Numbered from the stretch's first letter, positions 1-9,103 are shown. The stretch is DNA of 64,000 bases from Crocinitomicaceae bacterium (GCA_029252405.1 JAQXBM010000049.1:1-64000); one strand, 5' to 3'. Made by a program: numbers and translations. The notes: generated by a model not told the origin, from the letters alone.

Positions 1-21
1 ACAACGTTTAAATAACACTCT

Positions 22-1545
22 ATGAAACTCACATTTAAGGTGATTGCAATTCAATTGTTTTCGCTTCTACTTATTTCTAATTTGAATGCTCAATCGTTTA
101 ACGGTTATGCGCTTTACAACCTCCAAAATCAGAATACGACGTACTTAATTGATAAAGACGGGAACATCGCTCACTCATGGTCGTGCGCGGATGCATGTAA
201 TTATACAGTGAAGTTGAAACCAAATGGAAACATCGTTCGTGGAATTAAGAATTCTGGAAACCAATTGAATGGTGCTGCCGTTGGTGGTGCGGTTCAAGAA
301 TTGGATGAAAACGCGAATATTGTTTGGGAATATACCTACTCAACTTCTGACCACGTTTCTCACCACGATTTAGAAGTCCTTCCAAACGGAAATGTGATTT
401 TAATTGCTTGGGAAGTCAAATCCACGGCGGAACTGACGCAAGCGGGACGCACAAGCGCAAGCTCAGAATTATGGCCAACTCATTTCATTGAATTGGAACA
501 AAGTGGTTCAACAGCTACTATCGTTTGGGAATGGCACATTTGGGATCATCTGATTCAAGATGCAGACCCAACAAAAGACAATTACGGAGTAGTAGCCGAT
601 CACCCTGAGTTGATGGACATCAATGCCGTTTCTGGCGGCGGAGGTGGAGGCCCAGGTGGTGGAGGCGGAGATTGGTTCCATACGAATGGAGTTGGATACA
701 ATGAAACATTGGACCAACTAGTATTTACTTCAAGATTCGCGAGTGAACTCTTTATTATTGATCACTCAACGACAACTGCAGAAGCCGCATCAAACGCAGG
801 TGGAAACTCAGGAATGGGTGGAGACTTTTTATACAGATGGGGAAATCCATCAAATTATGGAGCTTCAGGATCTCAGATTTTCACTGATGCTGTCCACGAT
901 CCACGTTGGATTGAAGACGACGGTCGCCCAAACGCTGGTATGATTCAAGTGTTTAATAATTCAGGAGGGTCTGGAAATTCATCTGTTATTGATGCGATTG
1001 CAGCACCAGCTTCAGGATTCACCTATTCATACACAGCGGGAACATCTTACGCCCCTTCAACTTATGATTGGAGACACGAGTGCTTGGCGTCATACTCTGG
1101 ACAAGGTTCAAGTAAAACAATGTCGAACGGAAATGTTTTTGTGAATGTATCTCAAAACTACATGTACGAAGTTGATCAATCAGGGACAGTCGTTTGGCAG
1201 TATAATGCAAGTCCAACAAAGGCCTTCCGTTACGAATGCGATGATCCAGGAATTATCGCACTTTTAGGATCGGATCCTTGTGGAATCGCTTCTATTTCTG
1301 AAGAAACAATTTCTCAAGTAGAATTGTACCCTAATCCTTCGACGGGAGTATTTAAAATCGACGGTTTCTCTTTAGGGCAAAATGATTTGAAAATGACAGT
1401 TGTTGACATGTTCGGGAAAGTGATCAAGGAAGTGGAGAATACCTTGGAACTAGATCTAACAGAATTTCCTGAAGGAGTTTACTTTGTGAAATTGAACTTC
1501 AACAACGAAAAAGTCATCACGAAGAAACTCACAACGATTCGATAG
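22..1545 (+). CDS. Secreted arylsulfotransferase-like protein with T9SS sorting domain
   Basis: The protein has 507 residues and an N-terminal signal peptide ending near NLNAQ. The body resembles the arylsulfotransferase (ASST) beta-propeller family: HDLEVLPNGNVILIAWE, and DWFHTNGVGYNETLDQ followed by a TSRFASE segment. A glycine-rich insert (about residues 203-216) sits just before DWFHTN. The last 80 or so residues form a type A T9SS C-terminal domain (YPNPSTG, then GVYFVKL and a basic end), so the protein should be exported and attached to or released from the surface. Sulfotransfer is inferred from the family, and the substrate is unknown. It is the first of three cargo genes with 3-nt spacers. 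Only 21 bases upstream are visible, so earlier operon members cannot be excluded. Confidence 0.8.
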   Translation: MKLTFKVIAIQLFSLLLISNLNAQSFNGYALYNLQNQNTTYLIDKDGNIAHSWSCADACNYTVKLKPNGNIVRGIKNSGNQLNGAAVGGAVQELDENANIVWEYTYSTSDHVSHHDLEVLPNGNVILIAWEVKSTAELTQAGRTSASSELWPTHFIELEQSGSTATIVWEWHIWDHLIQDADPTKDNYGVVADHPELMDINAVSGGGGGGPGGGGGDWFHTNGVGYNETLDQLVFTSRFASELFIIDHSTTTAEAASNAGGNSGMGGDFLYRWGNPSNYGASGSQIFTDAVHDPRWIEDDGRPNAGMIQVFNNSGGSGNSSVIDAIAAPASGFTYSYTAGTSYAPSTYDWRHECLASYSGQGSSKTMSNGNVFVNVSQNYMYEVDQSGTVVWQYNASPTKAFRYECDDPGIIALLGSDPCGIASISEETISQVELYPNPSTGVFKIDGFSLGQNDLKMTVVDMFGKVIKEVENTLELDLTEFPEGVYFVKLNFNNEKVITKKLTTIR

Positions 1546-1548
1546 CCA

Positions 1549-3837
1549 TTGAAAAATAACATTCAACTCATATTATTGACCATCGTCCTATTTGGTGGGT
1601 GTAAAAATCTGACTGCACAGTCGGATTTTTACGCTGTTGATAGTGTGCAAGAAATTCGAATTTATTTCGACGATCCAAATTGGGATGAAATCTTGGATAG
1701 TCTTTACGTTGTTGGTGAAAATGGACGGTTGTTGGGAGATGTTTCCGTGAATGGAACTTTCTTTTCTGATGCTGGAATTCGATACAAAGGATTTAGCTCT
1801 TACAGCTCAAGCAGGGTGAAGAACCCATTCAATATTTCTCTGGATTACACACATTCCAATCAAGAATACGAAGGGTTCAATAAAATTAAGTTGAGCAACG
1901 TTATTCAAGATCCATCATTTGTTCGAGAAACCTTGTCGTATGAAATCGCGCGGAAATACATGCCGTCTTCTCGTTCGAATTATGCCAATGTTTATGTCAA
2001 CGATACCTTGATTGGATTGTACACAAATGTCGAAGCAGTCAACAAAGATTTCCTTGACACTCACTACGGTTCTAGGATCACGACTTTCTTCAAATGCAAT
2101 CCGGAAAGCTTGGATTTAAACGGTGAGAATTCTAATCTGAGTAATTCACCAGGAAGTTCAATTTCGGACTATTTTCCTTTGTATAAATTAAAGTCTGATG
2201 AAGAAGAAGGTTGGTATGACCTGCTGAACTTCATTGATTCCTTGAACGATAATCCGGCGACAATAGAAAATCAATTGAATGTTGATCGCACGCTTTGGAT
2301 GCACGCATTCAATTACGCGGTAATCAACTTTGATAGTTACATCGGCTACGCGCAGAATTACTATTTGGTAAAAGATGTCGCAGGCAAATTCAACCCAATT
2401 CTTTGGGACATGAATATGTCGTTTGGGAGTTATCGCTTATCAGATGCTTCGGTTAACTGGGATGGATTCACCATCAACGAAGCAAAAACAATCGATCCTT
2501 TACAGCATGTAAATAGTGTTTCTGTTCAACCAAGATCGTTGATCCGACTTCTGCTGACAAATGCAACGCAGCAGCGAATGTATCTTGCTCATATGCGAAC
2601 AATCGTTGAAGAGAATTTTAGCAATAATGATTACTTAACTCGGGCTCAAACGATGCAAAACGTGATTCAAAGCCATGTGATTGCAGACACCAATAAATTC
2701 TATTCAAATACTGATTTCACAGATAATTTGACGTCAACAGTTTCCGATTTAGTGGATTATCCTGGGATTACGGAACTTATGGATGACCGTGCGACTTATT
2801 TAATGGGTCTGCCTGGTTTTTCTGGAGCACCGACGATTTCAAATTTGGCTTCAGTTCCGGCCGCAACAACTGCTGGAGATAATATTTGGATCACAGCCGA
2901 AGTTGCTGATGCTAATCTGAATGTTTTGATGGCGTACCGTTTTTCAGAAAGTGAAAGTTTTCAAACTGTAGTTATGTATGACGACGGAAACCACTCAGAC
3001 GGAAGTGCTAGTGATAATGTTTATGGTGCGCAAATTACAGACATTGCGAATGTAGTTCAATACTACATCTACGCAGAAAATGATTCAGCAGGAAGATTCT
3101 CTCCTGAGAGAGCAGCGTACGAATTTCACGAAATTATTTCGCCAATTGGCTACCAAGATTTGGTGATCAATGAAGTAATGGCGAAAAATGAATTCACGCG
3201 AGCCGATGCAAATGATCAGTACGATGATTGGATTGAACTGTTTAATTCAACGAATTACAAAATTTCAACTTCGGGCTTGTTTCTATCAGATGAGGCATCA
3301 AACCCTACGAAATGGGAACTGCCAGATGCTGTAATCGAACCAGGAAATTACATGATAGTCTGGGCAGATGAAGATACGACGCAAGCTGGGTACCATGCGA
3401 ACTTCAAATTGGACGCCGAGGGAGATTCGCTTTGGTTGTATTATTCGGGAGGAACTGTTATCGACTCGGTGAGTTTTGATAAGCAATATTCGGTCGTGAG
3501 TTATGGCCGATATCCAAATGGAGTAGGTGAGTTTCAGGAATTGTATCCAACATTCAATGATAAGAACACCCTATCAAATGAATCGGTGGTGTCAGAAGAA
3601 ATTTTCCTCTTTCCAAACCCAGCGAAAGATGTAGTCAACATAAAATTGAATTCAAATGAATCTGCAGAGATTCGAATTTACAGCATGGATGGACGAACTG
3701 TTGAAGCGCCCTTCCAAACCAATAATGAAGGAATGATTGTATTTGACACCAGCGATTTCTCGAGTGGGGTGTATCACATTCATGCAACCTTCTCAGATAA
3801 AGAAATCACGAAAAAATTAATTATAGCAAATAAGTAA
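1549..3837 (+). CDS. CotH kinase-like protein with lamin-tail and T9SS domains
   Basis: This 762-residue secreted protein starts at TTG: the in-frame codons before it are CCA and the TAG of the previous gene, and the signal peptide begins directly at MKNNIQLILL. Residues about 30-400 match the CotH spore-coat kinase-like domain, including a WDMNMSFG motif at about residue 286. Most CotH proteins I recall have a second Asp in that motif, where Asn occurs here. Residues about 535-660 resemble a lamin-tail (LTD) domain (LVINEVMAKN, DDWIELFN). The end is a T9SS sorting domain (FPNPAKDV to ITKKLIIANK). It probably binds or modifies surface proteins or polymers. It is coupled to the genes on both sides. 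Confidence 0.82.
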   Translation: MKNNIQLILLTIVLFGGCKNLTAQSDFYAVDSVQEIRIYFDDPNWDEILDSLYVVGENGRLLGDVSVNGTFFSDAGIRYKGFSSYSSSRVKNPFNISLDYTHSNQEYEGFNKIKLSNVIQDPSFVRETLSYEIARKYMPSSRSNYANVYVNDTLIGLYTNVEAVNKDFLDTHYGSRITTFFKCNPESLDLNGENSNLSNSPGSSISDYFPLYKLKSDEEEGWYDLLNFIDSLNDNPATIENQLNVDRTLWMHAFNYAVINFDSYIGYAQNYYLVKDVAGKFNPILWDMNMSFGSYRLSDASVNWDGFTINEAKTIDPLQHVNSVSVQPRSLIRLLLTNATQQRMYLAHMRTIVEENFSNNDYLTRAQTMQNVIQSHVIADTNKFYSNTDFTDNLTSTVSDLVDYPGITELMDDRATYLMGLPGFSGAPTISNLASVPAATTAGDNIWITAEVADANLNVLMAYRFSESESFQTVVMYDDGNHSDGSASDNVYGAQITDIANVVQYYIYAENDSAGRFSPERAAYEFHEIISPIGYQDLVINEVMAKNEFTRADANDQYDDWIELFNSTNYKISTSGLFLSDEASNPTKWELPDAVIEPGNYMIVWADEDTTQAGYHANFKLDAEGDSLWLYYSGGTVIDSVSFDKQYSVVSYGRYPNGVGEFQELYPTFNDKNTLSNESVVSEEIFLFPNPAKDVVNIKLNSNESAEIRIYSMDGRTVEAPFQTNNEGMIVFDTSDFSSGVYHIHATFSDKEITKKLIIANK

Positions 3838-3840
3838 CAT

Positions 3841-5061
3841 ATGAAAAATCACATTCTAACAGCTTGCGCGGTTCTCCTGGCAGGGCTGATTCAGGCGCAG
3901 ACAATTACGAATTATACATCGGCAGACGGATTACTTGCTGACAATGTGAACTGCGTGGATGTTGACGCGAGTGACAATATTTGGTTTGGGACGCAAAACG
4001 GTGTGTCCGTATTTGATGGCGCCACATGGACAGATCATACTACGACAACTGACCCCGGACTGGTCGACAATACCATTCAAGCGATTTACGTTTCCGAATC
4101 TGGTGATGTTTGGGTGGGAACCGATTTCGGAGTGAGCGTATATGACGGAACATCATGGACTGGCTATACGACAGCTGACGGTTTAGGCAACAATCAAATC
4201 AAATGCATTTCAGAAGATGCTGGAGAAATCTGGTTTGGAACAAACAATGGAGCTTCCGTTTATGACGGAGGGACATGGACAAATTTCGGAACAGCGGAAG
4301 GACTTCCGTTTGGAGGTGTCAACGAAATCGATGTAATGTCCAACGGAGATATCTGGATGGGAACTGGATTGAGTGGAGTGTACGTTTATTCTGGAGGAAC
4401 GATTGGTGCGAACATCATCGATGACGCTGACGGCTTAATTGATAATCGAATTCGTGCTGTTGTGAATGATGCTTCAGGAAACAACTGGATTGGAACCTCT
4501 GAAGGAATTTCTGTGTTTGATGGCGGAGATAATTTCATCACGCATCACACCACAATGTTTTCGCTTCCTGCACCGGATACATTGAATCCTATTGAAGATA
4601 TCGAAATGGATTCTCAAGGAATTATTTGGGCAGGAGTTTACGTAGATTACTTGGTCACAGAAGGTGGAGTTTGCGCTTACAACGGAGTAGGCTGGATTGA
4701 ATACAAAGTGGCAGATGGACTTGTTGGTCCTGTTATTCGAGCATTAGCAATTGATGGGAATGATGATGTTTGGGTGGCTACGAGCACAGGAGTAAGTAAG
4801 ATTTCTGATCCTACGGTTGGAATTACCGATCCTGAAATAGGCAACTTCCAGATTTATCCAAATCCTTCTTCTGGAGACGTGAAAATGACGTTTGAGGAAG
4901 GTTATATTGATTCAGAAGTGTTGATCTACGATGTGAACATGAAATTGGTGTATCAAGCACAATTGGAAACAACCCATGCCGAATTGGACCTGAATCACTT
5001 GAAAAGTGGAGTTTACTTTGTAAATACCGGAAACTCAGTAGAGCGATTGGTGATTCAGTAG
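3841..5061 (+). CDS. Secreted beta-propeller protein with T9SS sorting domain
   Basis: This 406-residue protein has a signal peptide (cleavage near LIQAQ) and about seven repeats of the type IWFGTQNGVSVFDG, each ending in aromatic/Gly-rich strands. These are two-component-regulator propeller repeats, as in the periplasmic domains of hybrid sensor kinases, but no kinase follows. The C-terminus is a T9SS sorting domain (YPNPSSGDV, SGVYFVNTG). It is probably a surface ligand-binding propeller; the ligand cannot be read from sequence. The ATG follows the previous stop after a single codon and lies in the same frame. A strong terminator follows. Confidence 0.8.
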   Translation: MKNHILTACAVLLAGLIQAQTITNYTSADGLLADNVNCVDVDASDNIWFGTQNGVSVFDGATWTDHTTTTDPGLVDNTIQAIYVSESGDVWVGTDFGVSVYDGTSWTGYTTADGLGNNQIKCISEDAGEIWFGTNNGASVYDGGTWTNFGTAEGLPFGGVNEIDVMSNGDIWMGTGLSGVYVYSGGTIGANIIDDADGLIDNRIRAVVNDASGNNWIGTSEGISVFDGGDNFITHHTTMFSLPAPDTLNPIEDIEMDSQGIIWAGVYVDYLVTEGGVCAYNGVGWIEYKVADGLVGPVIRALAIDGNDDVWVATSTGVSKISDPTVGITDPEIGNFQIYPNPSSGDVKMTFEEGYIDSEVLIYDVNMKLVYQAQLETTHAELDLNHLKSGVYFVNTGNSVERLVIQ

Positions 5062-5088
5062 AATCGAGAAATTCAAGAAATTTTAGTA

Positions 5089-5121
5089 GCAGGTATGAAG
5101 CATTTTCATACCTGCTTTTTT
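5089..5121 (+). terminator. Rho-independent terminator of the T9SS cargo operon
   Basis: A perfect 11-bp stem (GCAGGTATGAA / TTCATACCTGC) with a 5-nt loop is followed by six T residues. It lies 28 nt after the stop of the propeller gene. Confidence 0.9.
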
Positions 5122-5129
5122 GTTGCTGA

Positions 5130-5321
5130 TTAATTCTTCTCACTTTTGAGAATTCTTTCAAATAAGCCGTCTATTGAATCAGCGATTGCTTTCAACTCCT
5201 GACTGTATTCCTTTTCCCGTTCCATCGAAGCTTCTAGTTCAATTTGCAGTTCGAACAACTGTCGAAATAGTCTAACCTTCTTGCTTAAGTTGTCTTGTTC
5301 TAAGTTCATCATTGTCTTCAT
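5130..5321 (-). CDS. Small coiled-coil protein of unknown function
   Basis: This is a 63-residue protein starting MKTMMNLEQDN. The frame stays open further upstream to 5462, but that part encodes a Cys-rich, atypical sequence, and an AT-rich leader (AAAACAAAAAATT) precedes this ATG, so I prefer the short form. Almost the whole protein is an amphipathic, charged helix (RLFRQLFELQIELEASMERE) and should form a coiled coil. No signal peptide or known family was recognised. It stands alone between the cargo-operon terminator and an interspersed repeat. Confidence 0.45.
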   Translation of the reverse strand: MKTMMNLEQDNLSKKVRLFRQLFELQIELEASMEREKEYSQELKAIADSIDGLFERILKSEKN

Positions 5322-5492
5322 AATTTTTTGTTTTAGGCCAATGACATGGCGTGTTCTGCATCTACGCAAGACCTGCGAAGCAGTACATTTAAGTCTTTCG
5401 GAGGTACAGAGCAAGTCATAAATTGGCAGTAAAAATGAAAAAATAGGAAGACAAAGATTCACGAAGTTAAAGACTAATGTCTTGTTTTTTGT

Positions 5493-5573
5493 GGGCGTTC
5501 GGGCGGGTTATTCTCTTCAAACTCCTTCCGATAGCTATCGGAAAGGAGGTTTTCCATTGCTACCCCTAACGCG
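5493..5573 (+). repeat. Interspersed palindromic repeat, copy A
   Basis: It begins GGGCGTTCGGGCGGGTTATTC, contains a hairpin (CTCCTT-CCGATAG / CTATCGG-AAAGGAG) and ends TGCTACCCCTAACGCG. The same ordered blocks recur at 18191-18344 with a different hairpin. This looks like a REP-type dispersed element. I recall similar sequences from other Flavobacteriia but cannot verify that here. Confidence 0.65.
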
Positions 5574-5600
5574 CTTCGATCAAGATCAAAATAAGGGCAC

Positions 5601-5635
5601 AAAAAAACGCTCATCCAATAGGACGAGCGTTTTTT
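5601..5635 (-). terminator. Terminator of the 5654-6322 gene, possibly bidirectional
   Basis: An AAAAAACGCTC / GAGCGTTTTTT stem has a short inner TCC/GGA extension and a T tract on both strands. It lies 18 nt downstream of the minus-strand barrel gene. Confidence 0.85.
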
Positions 5636-5653
5636 ATTTAAAGTATGTTCTTC

Positions 5654-6322
5654 TTAGTAAGTTGGAAGCTTAACTGAAACTCCAAATTGGATAATCGATC
5701 CACCGAAAAGACCAAGCTCGATGTGAGCACCAATATTATTCGTGAAGTAGATACGAGTTCCTAATGCTAATCTCAATGAGATTGGGAAAATAGCACCGTT
5801 TCCGCCAATCAATCCATCAACATCTTCGTCGTTGTACTCAGGATCCGTTGATTCAGTAACACGATTAATGCTTTTGTAACCAGCACCGAAAGCAGTGTAT
5901 GCATCAACACGCTCGTTTTGAACGAAGTGGTAGTCCAAACGAACCATTGCACGCAATTTCTTTGCTTTGTAATCGTAGTTGTATTTCTGATCTACATACG
6001 TCATTGTCGACTCATCATATACAGAACGAGTATCGTTGTAGTTGAAACCAGAAACTTCGTAGTTCACATCAGCTCCAATTCCGAAATCATCAGACAGTAA
6101 ATACTCGATACGTCCACCGTAGCTAATTTGTCCACCGTTCACTTTGTAATCAGTAACACCTGAATCATCAGTGAAATTGAGGTCATTGTACATAGTACTG
6201 TTTGCCCAGTTAGGAACTCCAATGTACGGATCGATAATAAAGTCTCCTTGCCCAACTTGTGTTTGAGCCATAGCTGTAGAACCTAATGCTACTACACCCA
6301 TAAAAAGTAAAATCTTCTTCAT
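5654..6322 (-). CDS. Outer-membrane beta-barrel protein
   Basis: This 222-residue protein has a clear signal peptide (MKKILLFMGVVALGSTAMAQ). The mature part alternates hydrophobic and polar residues in short strands (GGRIEYLLSDDFGIGADVNY, LRAMVRLDYHFV, ISLRLALGTRIYF, GAHIELGLFGG), as expected of an 8-stranded OmpA/PorT-like barrel. There is no peptidoglycan-binding domain. It is monocistronic, with its own terminator. The function is unknown beyond an outer-membrane location. Confidence 0.75.
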   Translation of the reverse strand: MKKILLFMGVVALGSTAMAQTQVGQGDFIIDPYIGVPNWANSTMYNDLNFTDDSGVTDYKVNGGQISYGGRIEYLLSDDFGIGADVNYEVSGFNYNDTRSVYDESTMTYVDQKYNYDYKAKKLRAMVRLDYHFVQNERVDAYTAFGAGYKSINRVTESTDPEYNDEDVDGLIGGNGAIFPISLRLALGTRIYFTNNIGAHIELGLFGGSIIQFGVSVKLPTY

Positions 6323-6451
6323 AATAATTATTCGTTAGTCAATAAATTGTTTGGTCGTGCTTCTACAAAGCCTATGCCAAAGATGTGAAAAATTGTTAAT
6401 TGAACGATCCCTAAAAGCAATTAATCGAACTTTTAACATTTAATTAACCCT

Positions 6452-7261
6452 CTATACAGCTACGTTGTGCTCTCTTAAAGCTTCGTTCAATGATGTTTTT
6501 AAATCTGTTGATGCTTTTCGCTGTCCGATAATCAATGCACAAGGAACCTGAAATTCTCCCGCTGGGAATTGTTTTGTGTAGGATCCAGGAATCACTACGC
6601 TTCGCTCAGGAACATATCCTCTGATTTCTTTTGGTTCAGATCCAGTAACATCAATGATCTTCGTCGACTTCGTCAAAACAACATTTGCGCCAAGAACAGC
6701 CTCCTTTCCAACGTGAACACCTTCAACCACAATACAGCGTGATCCAATAAATGCTCCATCTTCAATAATAACAGGTGCTGCCTGCAACGGTTCCAAAACA
6801 CCTCCAATTCCGACACCACCGCTAAGGTGAACGTCTTTTCCTATTTGCGCACAAGAGCCAACAGTTGCCCAAGTGTCCACCATTGTTCCGGAATCAACAT
6901 ATGCACCAATATTAATGTACGAAGGCATCATAATTACTCCAGGAGCAACAAAAGCACCGTATCGCGCAATGGCATGAGGAACAACCCGAACACCCAATTC
7001 CTTGTAGTTCGTTTTCAAGGCCATTTTGTCGTGAAATTCAAAGGGACCAACCTCAATCGTTTCCATTTTGCGAATTGGAAAATACATAACCACTGCCTTC
7101 TTAACCCATTCGTTTACCTGCCATTCACCATTGTCCAATGGTTCTGCAACGCGCAAATGTCCTTTATCAATTGATTCAATAACGTGTTCAATCGCCTCAA
7201 TCGTTTCTGGTTTACTCAATAAATCTCGGTTTTCCCAAGCTGCTTCAATTATCGTTCTCAT
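6452..7261 (-). CDS. dapD: 2,3,4,5-tetrahydropyridine-2,6-dicarboxylate N-succinyltransferase
   Basis: The protein has 269 residues, close to the usual 274 of DapD. It makes N-succinyl-2-amino-6-ketopimelate in lysine and meso-diaminopimelate synthesis in the cytoplasm. The C-terminal two thirds form a left-handed beta-helix of hexapeptide repeats (VIMMPSYINIGAYVDSGTMV, VHLSGGVGIGGVLEPLQAAP, FIGSRCIVVEGVHVGKEAVL). The N-terminal helical domain includes LRVAEPLDNGEWQVNEWVKK. The frame is open seven codons further up, but MRTIIEAAWENRD matches family N-termini, so the start is set at 7261. No other dap gene is adjacent. Confidence 0.95.
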   Translation of the reverse strand: MRTIIEAAWENRDLLSKPETIEAIEHVIESIDKGHLRVAEPLDNGEWQVNEWVKKAVVMYFPIRKMETIEVGPFEFHDKMALKTNYKELGVRVVPHAIARYGAFVAPGVIMMPSYINIGAYVDSGTMVDTWATVGSCAQIGKDVHLSGGVGIGGVLEPLQAAPVIIEDGAFIGSRCIVVEGVHVGKEAVLGANVVLTKSTKIIDVTGSEPKEIRGYVPERSVVIPGSYTKQFPAGEFQVPCALIIGQRKASTDLKTSLNEALREHNVAV

Positions 7262-7355
7262 GCTTCTATATTTCTGACACAAAAATAATCATCCTGCTTG
7301 CATCGCGTTTCCAAAAGTGAAGGTTTATTGATTTTTTTCAGCGATCTTTGCGACA

Positions 7356-7763
7356 ATGGGAAAAGCAGTAAGCATTGACTTCGGTTTGAAGCGAACAGGT
7401 TTAGCTATTTCGGACGAAAGTAGAATTTTCGCCTTCGGATTGGACACTGTGGATTCAAAGAACCTGATGAATTTCTTAATCGATCTTCAAAAGAAAGAAC
7501 AATTCACAACGATCGTTCTTGGAATGCCGAAACGCTTGAACAATGAAGATAGTCACGTATCTGAAAATGTGCGCCTGCTCAAAGAAGCGCTTCAGAAACA
7601 GTTCATGGGAGCCGAAGTGGTCTTGTTAGATGAACGATTTACATCTAAAATGGCATCAGCTTCTATGCACAGCGCTGGGGCATCCAAAAAGCAAAAGAAA
7701 CAGAAAGGATTGGTCGACAAGGTGAGTGCAACGATCATTCTTCAATCTTACTTGGGGCAATAA
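7356..7763 (+). CDS. ruvX: YqgF/RuvX-type nuclease, Holliday junction resolvase homologue
   Basis: The protein has 135 residues, typical for the family. Motifs of the RNase H-like fold are present: AVSIDFGLKRTGLAISD at the start (catalytic Asp), TIVLGMPKRLNNEDS, and LLDERFTSKMA. YqgF proteins take part in 16S rRNA 5' end maturation and are proposed resolvases. It lies upstream of def on the same strand, 85 nt away. The def gene has its own -7 box, so the two may be separate units. Confidence 0.9.
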   Translation: MGKAVSIDFGLKRTGLAISDESRIFAFGLDTVDSKNLMNFLIDLQKKEQFTTIVLGMPKRLNNEDSHVSENVRLLKEALQKQFMGAEVVLLDERFTSKMASASMHSAGASKKQKKQKGLVDKVSATIILQSYLGQ

Positions 7764-7822
7764 GAGCTGTATAAAACACCTTTGAAATCGCTCTTTCTGA
7801 TAGGAATTTCATATATATGCAC

Positions 7823-7830
7823 TAATTTTG
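7823..7830 (+). promoter_or_regulatory. Candidate -7 promoter box for def
   Basis: TAATTTTG fits the Bacteroidota -7 consensus TAnnTTTG and lies 18 nt before the def ATG. No convincing TTG -33 element is seen at the normal distance. Confidence 0.4.
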
Positions 7831-7848
7831 TGAAACAATAATTTTAGG

Positions 7849-8445
7849 ATGATATTACCAATTGTAGCATACGGCGATCCAATTCTTAAGCGCGAAGCAG
7901 AGGAAATCGATAGCAAATATGAAGGATTAGATGAATTGATCGAGAACATGTTCGAAAGCATGTACGAAGCATCTGGTGTAGGACTTGCTGCACCACAAAT
8001 TGGGAAATCCATTCGGTTATTCATTGTTGACGGATCACCTTTCGCTGAAGATGCGGAAGAAGAACCAGATCCAAGAGCAGATGGACTCAAAGGCTTCAAA
8101 AAAGTGTTCATCAACCCAATTATTGAGGAAGAATCAGGCGAGGAATGGGCATTTAACGAAGGATGTTTATCAATTCCAGATATTAGAGAAGAAGTTTATC
8201 GTAAAGAGAAAATCCTGATTACGTATTACGATCAAAATTGGGAATTGCAGGAGGAATCATATGAAGGATACGCCGCTCGAATTATTCAGCACGAATACGA
8301 TCACGTTGAAGGAGTCTTGTTTACCGACAGAATCTCTCCATTGAAGAAACGCCTATTGACAAAACGCTTGACAAACATTTCAAAGGGAATCGTGAAAGTA
8401 ACGTATCGCATGAGATTTCCACTGCGCAAAAAACAACGAACTTAA
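7849..8445 (+). CDS. def: Peptide deformylase
   Basis: This 198-residue enzyme removes the formyl group from nascent protein N-termini. All three metal and catalytic motifs are present: GVGLAAPQ (residues 43-50), EGCLSIP (Cys at about 106) and HEYDH (from about 148). An acidic insert (FAEDAEEEPDPRADG) lies between the first two motifs, similar to other Bacteroidota deformylases. A lipoprotein gene starts 10 nt downstream, so the two are probably cotranscribed. Confidence 0.96.
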   Translation: MILPIVAYGDPILKREAEEIDSKYEGLDELIENMFESMYEASGVGLAAPQIGKSIRLFIVDGSPFAEDAEEEPDPRADGLKGFKKVFINPIIEEESGEEWAFNEGCLSIPDIREEVYRKEKILITYYDQNWELQEESYEGYAARIIQHEYDHVEGVLFTDRISPLKKRLLTKRLTNISKGIVKVTYRMRFPLRKKQRT

Positions 8446-8455
8446 TACAGAATAA

Positions 8456-9046
8456 ATGATAAAGTACTTGCTTGGAATAATGACAATTGCCGCTCTCGTT
8501 TTGAGTTGTGGAGGAGAGGACGATGCTAACGCGAATGGAGAGGATGGATTTTACTCCACTGAAGTTCCTGAAGCCGACGTGCTCAGAGTTGGAATCAAGC
8601 AATTGGAAGATTCGCTAACTAAAATCTCTCAAGATAACGGCACCGATAAGAAAGTGACGAACCTCGTTCAACAGGCATGTATCGAGAAATTGAAACTTAT
8701 GTATCGCTCGTATCCAAAAGACAAAGACGCAGCGCTTTCGCTTCATAAAGTATCGATGATGTATTCAGCAATGGGAGTCCCAGACCTTTCTGTGAAATAT
8801 GCAGATTCTCTGATTGAGAACTACCCGAAATATGAACAACGTTGGTTGGTTTTGCAGAGTAACGCAATGTACTACGACATGGAAGTGCAACCCCGTGACA
8901 AGGAGAAAATGCGCTATTATTTAGAGAAATTGATCAACGAATACCCGAATTTGGATCCTGAAATCCTCGATCAATCCAAATCACGACTTGAAACAATTGA
9001 TCTAACATTTGAGGAGCTAATTAAACAACAGAACCAGCCCAGTTAA
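8456..9046 (+). CDS. TPR-like lipoprotein
   Basis: This 196-residue protein has a lipobox (LVLSC, Cys at about residue 18) followed by an Asp/Asn-rich tether, so it is probably membrane-anchored on the periplasmic side. The rest is helical with TPR-like spacing (AALSLHKVSMMYSAMGVPDL, SVKYADSLIENYPKYEQ, MRYYLEKLINEYPNLDPEI). It lies 10 nt after def and was probably recruited into that transcript. The function is unknown; TPR lipoproteins usually act as scaffolds. Confidence 0.75.
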   Translation: MIKYLLGIMTIAALVLSCGGEDDANANGEDGFYSTEVPEADVLRVGIKQLEDSLTKISQDNGTDKKVTNLVQQACIEKLKLMYRSYPKDKDAALSLHKVSMMYSAMGVPDLSVKYADSLIENYPKYEQRWLVLQSNAMYYDMEVQPRDKEKMRYYLEKLINEYPNLDPEILDQSKSRLETIDLTFEELIKQQNQPS

Positions 9047-9095
9047 GGCGCTGTTAACGATGTGTTAAAAATATGTGCACTTAAAAAACTTGCAC

Positions 9096-9103
9096 TATAT
9101 TTG
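9096..9103 (+). promoter_or_regulatory. Promoter -7 box of the DUF1573 cluster
   Basis: TATATTTG is a perfect TAnnTTTG match 39 nt before the first DUF1573 start. The -33 TTG is not clear. Confidence 0.5.

Larger units (their letters stand above)
5322..5653. other. 332-base non-coding stretch
   Basis: The stretch holds the leader of the small coiled-coil gene, an interspersed repeat (5493-5573) and the terminator of the barrel gene on the minus strand (5601-5635). Open frames here look like chance and were not called. Confidence 0.6.

Noticed and set aside
7068-7277. Open frames opposite dapD
   Set aside because: They mirror dapD codons, lack starts with leaders, and show no domain; they are shadows of the real gene.
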